From positions 1 to 64,000 of IMG/VR virus record IMGVR_UViG_3300021185_001730: DNA of 64,000 nt, one strand, 5' to 3'. Of the stretch, positions 7,742-17,730 are shown in pieces. This DNA comes from a virus. The notes under the pieces are model-generated. The model made no database searches. It was given only the letters and a program-made list of their open reading frames with translations, and was not told the DNA's origin. Position numbers and translations under genes: made by a program. Position 1 is the stretch's first letter. Every line of letters starts with the position of its first letter.

Positions 7742-8965
7742 ATGGATATTCTCAAAAAGAAAGTAATCAACTCATTAAAATGGAAAAAGAATAGCAGTAT
7801 ATCTGCTGAACGTTGTGACATGAGTGAGGATGATTACATAAGAATAAAAAAAGAAGTTTTACAAGAAAGAAAGAAAGACAGGAAAAGAAGTAAGTTTTTC
7901 CATAAAGCTGCAGAACAATCACAGCTTGTTGAGTCAATAGATTTAGATAAAGGAGAAGGAAAAATATCAGGTACGTTTGATCATGAACCTAAAAGTGCAG
8001 AGGAGATTATACAACTGCTCAAGATTGATACAGATAAATGGAAGTTATCACAGTACTGGAATAAACAAATGGGTGATCACTGGAGAGTGTCAGCATTGGT
8101 AACTAAACTAAAAGATCAAGAAGAAAATCTTTTTAAAAATTTATTAGATGTTTGGAAACCTAAAAAACACAAGCTCCCAAAGTTTAATTTAAAATCAAAT
8201 AATAATTTAGATCCTGTATGTGGGGTTATATCATTACAGGATATACACTTTGGAAAAGAAGGTAATGATACAATAGATAAAGATTTTGAAGATACTATTA
8301 AATATTTGATAGGTAAGGCTGCACCAGTACATTATATAGAAAGAATGTATTTTGTTGTAGGAGGTGATTTAATCAATATGGATACCTTTGAGGGGACTAC
8401 CACTAGTGGAACAGGTGTAGACAACTGTATGACAGCTACAGAGGCTTATGTGCAAGCATTTGATGCCATGCATTGGGCTATAAATTACATAAAAGCATTT
8501 TGTAAAGATTTGGTGGTTGTATATGTACCAGGTAATCATGATAGATTATCATCTTTTCATTTAGTCCATGCATTATCTAAATCAATTGATAGTGATGAAA
8601 TAACTTGGGATACAAAGTATGAAGAAAGAAAAGTTCATGTATGGCATAATAATTTTAATGCATTTGAGCATGGAGATAAAAGAAGTAAAAATAATCCTTT
8701 AATATATGCTTCAGAGTATCCAAGAGAATGGGGTGCTACTATTAATAGAACACTGTTTAAAGGTCATATACATACAGACAGAAAGGTAGAATATATGACT
8801 TCAAATGAGACAGCTGGATTCATAGAAAAGACTCTTCCTAGTTTAGGTAAGACTGATTATTATCATTATAGTAATAAATATGTAGGTAATAGGAGATCAG
8901 GTAAATTAGAGATTCAACATCCTACAATGGGAAATATATGTGAATTAACCTACCAAGCTTTGTAA
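7742..8965 (+). CDS. Calcineurin-like metallophosphoesterase
   Basis: 407 residues. The metal site is complete: D167 and H169 (DIHFG), D209 (GGDLIN), N265-H266-D267 (GNHD), H310 (EHGD) and H342/H344 (GHIH). Such enzymes hydrolyse phosphomono- or diesters with two metal ions, and phage members include nucleases and nucleotide phosphatases. Residues 1-140 are a charged helical extension (SAERCDMSEDDYIRIKKE) that may bind DNA or protein. The gene is isolated by terminators on both sides, so it is its own transcription unit between tail and connector genes. A TATCTTTA element at 7714-7721 could be its -7 box. The substrate is unknown. Confidence 0.85.
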   Translation: MDILKKKVINSLKWKKNSSISAERCDMSEDDYIRIKKEVLQERKKDRKRSKFFHKAAEQSQLVESIDLDKGEGKISGTFDHEPKSAEEIIQLLKIDTDKWKLSQYWNKQMGDHWRVSALVTKLKDQEENLFKNLLDVWKPKKHKLPKFNLKSNNNLDPVCGVISLQDIHFGKEGNDTIDKDFEDTIKYLIGKAAPVHYIERMYFVVGGDLINMDTFEGTTTSGTGVDNCMTATEAYVQAFDAMHWAINYIKAFCKDLVVVYVPGNHDRLSSFHLVHALSKSIDSDEITWDTKYEERKVHVWHNNFNAFEHGDKRSKNNPLIYASEYPREWGATINRTLFKGHIHTDRKVEYMTSNETAGFIEKTLPSLGKTDYYHYSNKYVGNRRSGKLEIQHPTMGNICELTYQAL

Positions 8966-8967
8966 AG

Positions 8968-9003
8968 ACTCCACTTTTAATTTCATTAAGTGGGGTTTTT
9001 TTT
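8968..9003 (+). terminator. Rho-independent terminator
   Basis: 9-bp stem (8968-8976 with 8988-8996, one G-U pair), 11-base loop and eight T, starting 3 bases after the phosphoesterase stop codon. The T run leads straight into a TTTGTAAATTATAAATG element (9001-9017) before the next gene. Confidence 0.8.
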
Positions 9004-9024
9004 GTAAATTATAAATGTAACCGT

Positions 9025-9591
9025 ATGATAAATAATTTTAAAAAACCCAATTTAAATGCTCCAAGATATAGGCAAAAAAGATTAGGTATATTAAATGAAG
9101 AAACATATAGAGAGTTTAAAGATAAAAAACCTTTATACTCTGAGATAGATAATAAGAAATTAAAATTAATAATTAAAACATATAATGAAAATTTATGGAA
9201 GGCAGCAATATCTAATAGAGACGGAGTAGAATTACCAGATTCATTAGGGTATTTGTTTATTGGCACATGTCCTAATTCACAATCTGTTAATACTGATTAT
9301 GCTCTATCAAATAAATATGGCAAGGTCTTACAGAACAAAAATTGGGAAACAGATGGCAATATAGGTAAAATATTTTATACAAACTGGTCTGCAAAATATA
9401 GATTTAAGAATAGAGATCTATGGAGATTTAAAGCTTGTAGAAATTTTAAAAGATCAGTTGCTAAACATTACCCTTTAAATTGGACAAAGTATGTGGTTAT
9501 GAAAAATAAATATAGAGTAGCACATCTTTATGATGAGCAAGCAGAAAAAACCAAACATGCTCTAAAAAAGTATAATGAATTTGAAATATAA
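9025..9591 (+). CDS. Unknown protein, first gene of the connector block
   Basis: 188 residues, no known domain recognised. It is basic and aromatic-rich, with a Lys-rich N-terminus (MINNFKKPNLNAPRYRQKR), a central Gly-Tyr-Leu-Phe-Ile-Gly segment near residue 79 and a Trp/Tyr/Arg-rich C-terminal half (NWSAKYRFKNRDLWRFKACR). No signal peptide or membrane segment is seen. It is followed after 5 bases by two connector-like genes and is probably co-transcribed with them, so a structural or assembly role is likely by context. The region 8996-9024 supplies terminator T-run and leader only. Confidence 0.55.
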   Translation: MINNFKKPNLNAPRYRQKRLGILNEETYREFKDKKPLYSEIDNKKLKLIIKTYNENLWKAAISNRDGVELPDSLGYLFIGTCPNSQSVNTDYALSNKYGKVLQNKNWETDGNIGKIFYTNWSAKYRFKNRDLWRFKACRNFKRSVAKHYPLNWTKYVVMKNKYRVAHLYDEQAEKTKHALKKYNEFEI

Positions 9592-9596
9592 ATAAC

Positions 9597-10271
9597 ATGT
9601 CAACAATAGCAGAAGTAGTATCAAGAATAAGAGGTCAGGTTAAAGCCGAGGTACAGGATGCATTTATTACAGATAGATATATTTATAGTTTGGTTGAAAA
9701 GTTTGCTCAAGTTTTAATGAGAAGACAAGACTATGCAAACAAGCTAATGAAGTTTAATTCTGTTTGGAAAACATTACCTTATGTAGAATTAATAGAAGTA
9801 GATAAGGTTGAAGCAGGATGTAGTGGAATTCAAAGTGGATGTACTATAAAACGTACAAAGCATAGACTTCCTGATATGATAGAAGGTTACTGGGGTCCAT
9901 TGATCCGTACTATTAGTTCTATAGATGGATCACAAGAGTTACAGGCAACTCAGCCTGGAACATACACATCAATGACAAAGACAACAAGCTTTAGATATAA
10001 TAAGACATTATATTTTTGGTGGTTAGATGGTTATATATATTCTCCTAATATTGCATGGGATGCATTAAAAGTAGAAGGAGTTTTTAATTCTGATATAACT
10101 AGATGGAACTGTGATACTGAAGATGACTGTACGCCAAGATATGAGCAACCTATTTATATTCCAGAAGCATTATTTGCTGAAATAGAAGGATCAGTTATTC
10201 AAACTATGATGGGCACAATGCAAATCCCTTCTGAGGATTCAGACAACAAACGTAATATAAATAGACAATAA
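9597..10271 (+). CDS. Connector/ring-like structural protein
   Basis: 224 residues. The N-terminus (MSTIAEVVSRIRGQVKAEVQDAF) and helix-then-beta layout resemble the small connector or ring proteins between portal and nozzle in crAss-like podoviruses. The fold call is by layout and gene order, not by a diagnostic motif. It includes two Cys pairs (GCSGIQSGC near 82-90, CDTEDDC near 173-179). Its stop overlaps the next start (taATG), so translation is coupled. The next two genes are a second ring-like protein and the giant nozzle-like protein, an order typical of this phage group. Confidence 0.5.
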   Translation: MSTIAEVVSRIRGQVKAEVQDAFITDRYIYSLVEKFAQVLMRRQDYANKLMKFNSVWKTLPYVELIEVDKVEAGCSGIQSGCTIKRTKHRLPDMIEGYWGPLIRTISSIDGSQELQATQPGTYTSMTKTTSFRYNKTLYFWWLDGYIYSPNIAWDALKVEGVFNSDITRWNCDTEDDCTPRYEQPIYIPEALFAEIEGSVIQTMMGTMQIPSEDSDNKRNINRQ

Positions 10272-11230
10272 TGGGAGTATCAAATAAATATAGAACATTC
10301 AGTCAATTGATGGAAGATGTTTCCATTGATTTTTCTAATTATGCATTAGAAGGTATGATAGAACCGCAACAACTTATTAAAGTTGCAACACGGGTTAATT
10401 ATGATTTAGGATTAAAAATACATAGAACAAAGCAAACAGTTATAGATATAGAACATGGTAAAGCACAATTACCTATGGACTTTGCATATATAAATTATGC
10501 ATTTAGATGTGGCTCATATACAGTAAATAACTCTATGCCATCTGGAACACATGTAGAAACATTTAATGATGTGCCTTATGTACCAGCACCTTCAGATAAA
10601 GCACCATGTAGTACAGATGACACATGTAAAGATGTCTGCGTTATTAAAACATGTAATGATACTGATAGCTATCAATTAGTACAAAGAGTTGGTCCTAGTC
10701 AATATAGACAGTTTAGTAGTTGGACACAATTGAGAATAAGTAATGTAAATGATCCAACATGTTTTTGCCCTGGTCTAGGTGCTCAAGCATTAGACGTAGC
10801 AGAAATAAAAGATGGGTTTTTGATAACTACATTTAAAACTGGCAAAGTATATATAAGTTACCAGGGTTCTATGGAAAATGCTGATGGAGACTTATTAGTA
10901 TTAGATCAACCATATTGCAATGAATATTATGAGTATGCGTTAAAACAAAGAATATTAGAAAATATGGTTTGGCAAGGAGAAAATGTTTCTCAGCAATTAG
11001 GTTTAGTAGAACAAAGATTAAGAGCTGCTAGAAATAATGCTTTGAGTTTTGTTAATACACCAGACTTTAGAGAGATGAGAAAAATGTGGGAGGTTAATAG
11101 AAGAGCACAATATCATAATTATTACAATATGTTCTTAAGCTATGCTCCTGTTAATCCAAGGTTAGCTGGTCCAGCTGTTGTTAGTAGTGATGGTACTTCA
11201 TCAACTACTTCTACATCAACTTGTAATTAA
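10271..11230 (+). CDS. Second connector/ring-like structural protein
   Basis: 319 residues. The N-terminal segment (FSQLMEDVSIDFSNYALEG, then IEPQQLIKVATRVNYDLG) is helical and matches my memory of crAss-like tail-connector (ring) proteins. The middle has a Cys cluster (CSTDDTCKDVCVIKTC near 115-130). The end is Ser/Thr-rich (STTSTSTCN). The ATG overlaps the preceding stop, and the next gene begins 19 bases later. The likely role is a ring joining portal to nozzle. It could be split between collar and tail functions; only gene order supports a precise assignment. Confidence 0.55.
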   Translation: MGVSNKYRTFSQLMEDVSIDFSNYALEGMIEPQQLIKVATRVNYDLGLKIHRTKQTVIDIEHGKAQLPMDFAYINYAFRCGSYTVNNSMPSGTHVETFNDVPYVPAPSDKAPCSTDDTCKDVCVIKTCNDTDSYQLVQRVGPSQYRQFSSWTQLRISNVNDPTCFCPGLGAQALDVAEIKDGFLITTFKTGKVYISYQGSMENADGDLLVLDQPYCNEYYEYALKQRILENMVWQGENVSQQLGLVEQRLRAARNNALSFVNTPDFREMRKMWEVNRRAQYHNYYNMFLSYAPVNPRLAGPAVVSSDGTSSTTSTSTCN

Positions 11231-11249
11231 TTAACAATATTTATTGGTA

Positions 11250-14200
11250 ATGGCAAAAAAGAAGGCAACATCTAAATCAAAAGCACCAACACAAAGGAAA
11301 GCACCTCAAAGTAAAAGTAGCTCCTCTGTTTCAACAAACACATTCTCAAAAGGAATGAATAAGGATATTACGCCCTCATTTGAGCCTAATAATTCTTGGT
11401 ATCATGCAATAAATGCTGCAAACAACAGTAGTGATGGTGACATAGGTGTTATTGGAAATGAGCCAGCTAATTTACAATGCGGAGTAATACCTTATACAAT
11501 TATAGGTGCAATACATAGATATGCAGATGAATGGGTTGTATACTCAACTGATGGTATTAGTAGTGAGATAGGAAGATTTGATGATAGTGAATGTAAATAT
11601 GAAGTTATAGTAAATGACCCATGTTTAAATTTTAAAAAGAAACATTTAATTACAGGAGCAGCAAAAGAAAATTTTGATTGTACCTGGCAAGTATATTGGG
11701 ATGATGGTCTTAATCCATCACGCTCAATGAATATTGATAATGTACCTTATATTCAAGAACTTGTTTCAGGACCTGATCTTGATGGTGAACCTTGTGTTAT
11801 ATATCAAGACTCACCTTTTTTAGATTGTGAAAAGATAAGATTACATCCTTTAGTTGATACTCCATGCTTACAACTTACAAAAGCTACTGATGGTGGTACT
11901 TTATTAAATGGAGCATACCAAGCTTACATAGCTTATACTGAAAATGATCAGGTTATATCAGACTACATAGGTATATCAAATATTCAAACTCTATGGTCAC
12001 ATAGAGGTAGTGGTGGATCATTAGATGTTACATTAAGCAATTTAGATAAAGATTATTTCTATTTTGATTTAGTTCTTTTAATAAGACAACAAGGTCAAAT
12101 ATATACAAAAAGAATAGGTAACTATAGTACTGAAGTTGCTAGTATTAATGTAGATTATATTGATCAAGCATTAATATCTATTTCATTTGAAGATTTATTT
12201 AGACAGTCTCCTTTGTATGAAAAATCAGAAGCCATGTATGTGGTAAATGATTATTTAATTAGACAAGGACCAACTGAGCAGTTTGATTTTAATTATCAGC
12301 CTTTGGCTAATAACATTAGAACAAACTGGGTTATAAATGAAGTTAGTCAAGATTATTATATAAATGCTGGTAATAAGATTGGCTTTATGCGTGATGAGCA
12401 GTATGCCTTTTTTATAAGGTGGATATATAATACTGGAGAAAGATCTTCATCATATCACATACCAGGTAGAGGACCACAAGATTATACTTTACCTAATGGT
12501 AATATTGAAAATGAAAGAGAAGTTATATTTGGTACTAATGTTTTAGATCCAGATGGTGATCCATTATTTAAAGTTTATAATACAGCCTCAGGTGGTGCTG
12601 TACCAGTAGAACCTCAGCCTGATGGTAGTAATATTATAGCTAGGGGTCAAATGGGTTATTGGGAATCAACAGAAAGGTATCCTGATAAAACTCCAGAAAT
12701 TTGGAATTCAAGTTCACACACTTGGTCAAATGAGTTTGATCCTAGTGCTGAATTATGTGGTGAGTTTATTAGGCATCACAAAATGCCTAGTGAAATGGTA
12801 GATCCTTTATTAACTATATCTGATAATAATGATAGTGGTATACGTATTTTAGGAGTAGAGTTTTCAAATATAAAAAGACCATTGTATAATGATGGTACAC
12901 CTATTCTAAATATTCAAGGTTATGAAGTATTAAGAGGATCAAGGTTAGGTAATAAAACTATTCTTGCTAAAGGTATGTTTAAAAACATGCGTAAGTATGA
13001 TGTACCTGCTGATCAAAATTTATTAGGTAATGCACAAGGTTTATATCCTAATTACCCATATAATGATTTAAGATGTGATGTATATCATACTACACATAGA
13101 AGAACAGAAGGATGTGATAATGGCGTAGCAGGATCAGTAGCCAACTATAATGCATTATGTGGTTTTACAGAAGATGTATTTACATTCCACTCACCTGATT
13201 TAATGTTTACGAAACCATATTTAAATGCATATGAAACTGTATTCTATGGTCAGATAAATGGTAAAGCACAAGGTGGTTTTATACCTTCTGAAAAACATCC
13301 ACAGCAAAAACTACTTAGAAATATTACATCATACTTATCTGCTATTATAGGTATTGGTTATGCTTTTAGAAATATTAATGGTACACCAGATACTAAATCT
13401 TTACCTACTCAGGCTATTAATAATGCATTTCCTGAATGGCTTTTAAAATTCAAGAATCTTAATATTAATGAATTTTTAACTGCAACAGCAACTGTACCGC
13501 CAGCAGTTCTGGTTACTACAGATACTTTTAATGCTAGTGGTGGTGGTACAGATAATACTGGACAGAACAATACCAATAATCAAAAAGGAGGTAATGCAGA
13601 AACTGGTGCACATGATGCAATTGATGCTTATGTGACTACACAAACTGCTAGTGGACCTTTTAACATATTTAATTTTCTTGGAGAATTATTTGGTGCTGGA
13701 GTAGATAATTTATTACAAGGTCTTGGTGTTGATGAAACATTAAAAGATAGATTAGAAGACCAAGCAATAGAAAATATTCAAGCAACTACACAGGGACCAC
13801 AGAATGGTATGGGTCTTATGGGTGGTGGTGCTCAGCAAGGTGTTACCTTAGACAGTTCAGAGTCAAACTTATCAAGAGTATTTAGAATAGCAATGTCTAC
13901 TACAATGTTACAGAAAAACATTGCTGTTGGAGGACAAGAAATTATTGATCTTATTTATAATTTAACTAGTTTTGAAGAACACACTTTTAAATACAATTCA
14001 CATGGGTTCTATAGTAACTTTAGTGCTGGTTCAATAAATGCTACATATAGAACTTTAAATGAAGCTGCAAACTACATTGGTTCATCATTTCAAACATTTG
14101 ATCAAAATCAATATAAAATAAATAATTTATTTAGACCAAACACAGTTGCAATATCTACAGTAGATCCTATTGATTCTAATCTTTATGCAGTTCAAGACAC

Positions 14201-17200
14201 CTCAAGATTTACATTAGGTGGATATTGTCCATCTAACTCAAATGCTGCTTCAGGAGTTAATTGGGGGAATGCAAATGAAAGATTATTAAATCCAGAAGGC
14301 CCGTGGGGATCAAATATATCTGCACTTTATGGTGCACTTAAATTTAATATGGATAATCAATATGGTCAGCTTGATGGTATTAAACAAGTTCAAATGAGAG
14401 GTTGTGTTAATAATCTTGATCAAACAAATCCTGTAGATTTTAAGTATACTAGTTCAGCAGTATTTAGTGGTGATGTATTTATTGGTAGATATACTGAGAA
14501 ATGTATTATGCCTTTATTTACAGATTTTTTAATAGGGCAATATGATGGTTATCCATTTGATTACTTTTTAAGATATAATATTCCTTACCCAAGATATTGG
14601 GTTAATAGTAGAAAGTATGATTTAGGATCATTAGCAGAGCTGGTATCTACATTTGGTTTAAGTGCTGTATTTACTCCAAATAGCAATGATCTACCAAATG
14701 ACTATTACTATTTAGATAGAGGTAATACTTGTGGCTGGGACTTTTTTCCATTATCTCTTTTTAATGGTGATAGTTTAAATTATACTTTTGCCATGAATCA
14801 TGCATACATGTATACTCATGTAAATGGTATAAATGATTTTTATGTTGAGACAGAAATTAATATAGCTTATAGAGATTGGGAAGAACCTAAAGAAAGAAGA
14901 TTTTATGATACATATGAATATAATGATTTAGGAGATTTATTTCACGCTGAGATACAGAAGTTTGATAATTTTTATAAGTATGATGAATCTCTTAGCCCAT
15001 CAAAGTTTATAACACAAAACACAAACTTTGCTGAGATACAACCAAGAGACTATAATCCTTTGGTTGCAGAAACATGTTATACAGCTTACCCAAAGAGATT
15101 GATCTATTCTTTACAAGCTAATGAAGAAGATAGAAAAGATTATTGGAGACAATATTTATTTGCTAACTATAAAGATTTTAAAAATATAGTTTCAGTTATA
15201 AAACCATTTAATAAAAATGGAGCTGTAATATTTTTCCCATATCAATCACCACAAATGTTTGATGGATCTTTTCAATTAAAAACAGATGTAAATACATTAG
15301 TATCAGTAGGAGACGGAGCATTGTTTAAGCAGAAGCTAATGAATATAGTTAATTCTGATTTAAGTAATGAATATGGATCATTAGAGAGTCAGAGAGGTAT
15401 TATAAATACACCAGCTGGACTATTTTATATTTCTCAAGCTCAAGGTAAGATATTTCAATTTACACCTGGTAAAGGATTAAATGCTATATCTAATCAAGGG
15501 ATGAAATGGTGGTTTAATAAATATTTACCATCAAGATTTATAAAACAATTCCCACAATCAGAAGGTACAGAATGGGTTGACAATCCTGTAGTAGGAGTGG
15601 GTTGTCAAGTTATGTATGATCCTAATGATGACATAGTCTACTTTATGAAGAAAGATTTTTCATTAAAATCTGAGTGGGCTGATAAAGCAACATTTTTTGA
15701 TGATTTAAGTTTACCAGTAAGGATTGATGTGCCTTGGCAAGTAAAGGATATACCTGTAGCTATAGGTGATCCAATCTTTTTTGATGATTGTTCTTGGACT
15801 ATAAGTTATGATGTTAAAGCTAACGCATGGATATCATTCCATGATTGGCATCCAGAATTTGCATTACCAAGTATAAATCATTTCTTCACTACAAAAACAA
15901 TTGATAGTGAAATTCCAATATGTCCTCCAGGATATACATTTAATTCTACAACAGGTGAATGTGAAAATATTATAAATATTACTGAGCCACAAACAGTAAC
16001 AGTAGATGATATACCCGCAACTGTTACAGGTGGACCACAAGATTGTTTGATAGATATAGTAGTATGTATGGATGCATCTGGTAGTACAGGTACTCCTCTA
16101 CCTAATACAAATAGTTTAGCAGATGCAGAATTAACATGGTTAGTAGCTTTTATAGATGATCCTGCTATACAAGCAGGTTTGACTAATGGTACTATTCAAA
16201 TAGGTTTTCAAGTATGGGCAGTTGGTACAGCAATAGGAAACCCAACTGGTACAGGAGAATCTATGTTAAGTAGTGTCACAGGGGCTCAAGCAAGAACTTG
16301 GTATCAAAATAACTGGACAAATACACCTCCTGGTCCTAATAATATAGGGGGTGGAACAAATCCACAAGCTGCCAGAACTGATGGCTTAATTCAGTTAAAC
16401 AATAAAGCTGGTTCAGCATTAGCTGCTAATTATCCAGCAAGATCTGCAGATCCAAACTTTAGACAAGTATTAATAGGAGTAACTGATGGTACAGCTATAT
16501 TTAACGGACAAGATCCATTAACCCCAACTTCATTTTCTCAACTACAAAGTGCAAATCTTATACCTGGTTCAGGAGGACCTCTTAATCAAGAATTACTTGC
16601 TGTATTTGTAGGTCCAAATAATGCAAACGTTGGAAATTCAACAATTATAGATCAATGGACAGTTGGTCCAACAGGTAGTGGGGTGGGGCCTGCAAGTGCT
16701 TATTATGGTGCAACAGGTGCTAATGTACCAGGTCCTGGTCAATTTACTATGGCAGCAAATAATCCTGCATCACTAACACAAACTGCAAATGCAATAGCTG
16801 CAGATATATGTTCTATACCATATGACTGTAGTTGTCCTTCAGGTTATACTTTAATATATCCTGATCTAGGTGGTACAGGTTTCTATACACAACAAACGGG
16901 AACTTGTGATGATATTAATCCACCTATATGCAGAAAGGTAGAATGTCCAGACTGCCCTCCAGGTCCCGTAAATACAGTTACAACTGCTTTAGGTACTTGT
17001 CCAGATACATTCCCTGAGCTAGGATACATAGGAGATCCTAACTGGGTTGACCCAACACCACCACAATGTAATTACTACTATGCTGATTTTGTACAAGCTA
17101 ATTATAAAGTAGGATCATTTTGGAGACACAATGTTAGATGTGATTTATTTGCAAATTATTACGGTGATAGTTATGCTTGGGAGGTAGAATTAATTAATAA

Positions 17201-17729
17201 CACTGGTCAGCAAGTAAATACTATAAGAAGTATAGAATATCAATTAGAGACATATATATACAAAGGTGAGCCTGAGTATAATATGTGTGGTGGTGATAAA
17301 TATGAAGATTTACTATTTAACTTTGATAAGGCTATTATTTATAATAATGATCAGGTGTCAGGTTTATTAAATATTACTTCACAACCATTTAATAATCCAT
17401 GGGGTGAATTGACATATCCTATAGTAACTGCTAATGATATGACAGTGTTAGCATCTAAAGTAGAACATAAATTTAGAATAAACCAATTTTGGGATATTAC
17501 TAATGACAGAGGTGAGTTTACTAATTCTGAGCAATCTGTTTTTAACACTCAATGCAATGGGTATACTAGACCACTAAACCAAACAAATCTTAATTACTTT
17601 AAACCTGAAACTCAAAGAAAAAAGTTTAGACATTATTCTAATCATGTTTTACTTAGAAGACAAGTATCAGGAAATAAAAAAATGCTATTAAGATTAGAGA
17701 ATACTAAATTATTATTATCACAGAGATAG
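11250..17729 (+). CDS. Giant muzzle/nozzle-like tail protein with inserted VWA domain
   Basis: 2159 residues from the ATG at 11250; a TTG six bases earlier is also possible. After a basic tail (MAKKKATSKSKAPTQRK) come SVSTNTFSKGMNKDITPSF and the motif GVIGNEPAN, an opening I associate with crAss-like muzzle or stabilisation proteins, the counterpart of T7 gp12. Most of the protein is beta-rich with many Tyr/Asn. At residues about 1600-1850 a VWA domain is inserted: MIDAS DASGS (D1608, S1610, S1612). It is bracketed by Cys motifs CPPGYT (1558) and CPSGYT (1862), then a CPDCPPG knot. The rest returns to nozzle-like sequence, so the VWA is an inserted loop probably exposed on the tail for adhesion. 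Confidence 0.6.
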   Translation: MAKKKATSKSKAPTQRKAPQSKSSSSVSTNTFSKGMNKDITPSFEPNNSWYHAINAANNSSDGDIGVIGNEPANLQCGVIPYTIIGAIHRYADEWVVYSTDGISSEIGRFDDSECKYEVIVNDPCLNFKKKHLITGAAKENFDCTWQVYWDDGLNPSRSMNIDNVPYIQELVSGPDLDGEPCVIYQDSPFLDCEKIRLHPLVDTPCLQLTKATDGGTLLNGAYQAYIAYTENDQVISDYIGISNIQTLWSHRGSGGSLDVTLSNLDKDYFYFDLVLLIRQQGQIYTKRIGNYSTEVASINVDYIDQALISISFEDLFRQSPLYEKSEAMYVVNDYLIRQGPTEQFDFNYQPLANNIRTNWVINEVSQDYYINAGNKIGFMRDEQYAFFIRWIYNTGERSSSYHIPGRGPQDYTLPNGNIENEREVIFGTNVLDPDGDPLFKVYNTASGGAVPVEPQPDGSNIIARGQMGYWESTERYPDKTPEIWNSSSHTWSNEFDPSAELCGEFIRHHKMPSEMVDPLLTISDNNDSGIRILGVEFSNIKRPLYNDGTPILNIQGYEVLRGSRLGNKTILAKGMFKNMRKYDVPADQNLLGNAQGLYPNYPYNDLRCDVYHTTHRRTEGCDNGVAGSVANYNALCGFTEDVFTFHSPDLMFTKPYLNAYETVFYGQINGKAQGGFIPSEKHPQQKLLRNITSYLSAIIGIGYAFRNINGTPDTKSLPTQAINNAFPEWLLKFKNLNINEFLTATATVPPAVLVTTDTFNASGGGTDNTGQNNTNNQKGGNAETGAHDAIDAYVTTQTASGPFNIFNFLGELFGAGVDNLLQGLGVDETLKDRLEDQAIENIQATTQGPQNGMGLMGGGAQQGVTLDSSESNLSRVFRIAMSTTMLQKNIAVGGQEIIDLIYNLTSFEEHTFKYNSHGFYSNFSAGSINATYRTLNEAANYIGSSFQTFDQNQYKINNLFRPNTVAISTVDPIDSNLYAVQDTSRFTLGGYCPSNSNAASGVNWGNANERLLNPEGPWGSNISALYGALKFNMDNQYGQLDGIKQVQMRGCVNNLDQTNPVDFKYTSSAVFSGDVFIGRYTEKCIMPLFTDFLIGQYDGYPFDYFLRYNIPYPRYWVNSRKYDLGSLAELVSTFGLSAVFTPNSNDLPNDYYYLDRGNTCGWDFFPLSLFNGDSLNYTFAMNHAYMYTHVNGINDFYVETEINIAYRDWEEPKERRFYDTYEYNDLGDLFHAEIQKFDNFYKYDESLSPSKFITQNTNFAEIQPRDYNPLVAETCYTAYPKRLIYSLQANEEDRKDYWRQYLFANYKDFKNIVSVIKPFNKNGAVIFFPYQSPQMFDGSFQLKTDVNTLVSVGDGALFKQKLMNIVNSDLSNEYGSLESQRGIINTPAGLFYISQAQGKIFQFTPGKGLNAISNQGMKWWFNKYLPSRFIKQFPQSEGTEWVDNPVVGVGCQVMYDPNDDIVYFMKKDFSLKSEWADKATFFDDLSLPVRIDVPWQVKDIPVAIGDPIFFDDCSWTISYDVKANAWISFHDWHPEFALPSINHFFTTKTIDSEIPICPPGYTFNSTTGECENIINITEPQTVTVDDIPATVTGGPQDCLIDIVVCMDASGSTGTPLPNTNSLADAELTWLVAFIDDPAIQAGLTNGTIQIGFQVWAVGTAIGNPTGTGESMLSSVTGAQARTWYQNNWTNTPPGPNNIGGGTNPQAARTDGLIQLNNKAGSALAANYPARSADPNFRQVLIGVTDGTAIFNGQDPLTPTSFSQLQSANLIPGSGGPLNQELLAVFVGPNNANVGNSTIIDQWTVGPTGSGVGPASAYYGATGANVPGPGQFTMAANNPASLTQTANAIAADICSIPYDCSCPSGYTLIYPDLGGTGFYTQQTGTCDDINPPICRKVECPDCPPGPVNTVTTALGTCPDTFPELGYIGDPNWVDPTPPQCNYYYADFVQANYKVGSFWRHNVRCDLFANYYGDSYAWEVELINNTGQQVNTIRSIEYQLETYIYKGEPEYNMCGGDKYEDLLFNFDKAIIYNNDQVSGLLNITSQPFNNPWGELTYPIVTANDMTVLASKVEHKFRINQFWDITNDRGEFTNSEQSVFNTQCNGYTRPLNQTNLNYFKPETQRKKFRHYSNHVLLRRQVSGNKKMLLRLENTKLLLSQR

Positions 17730-17730
17730 C

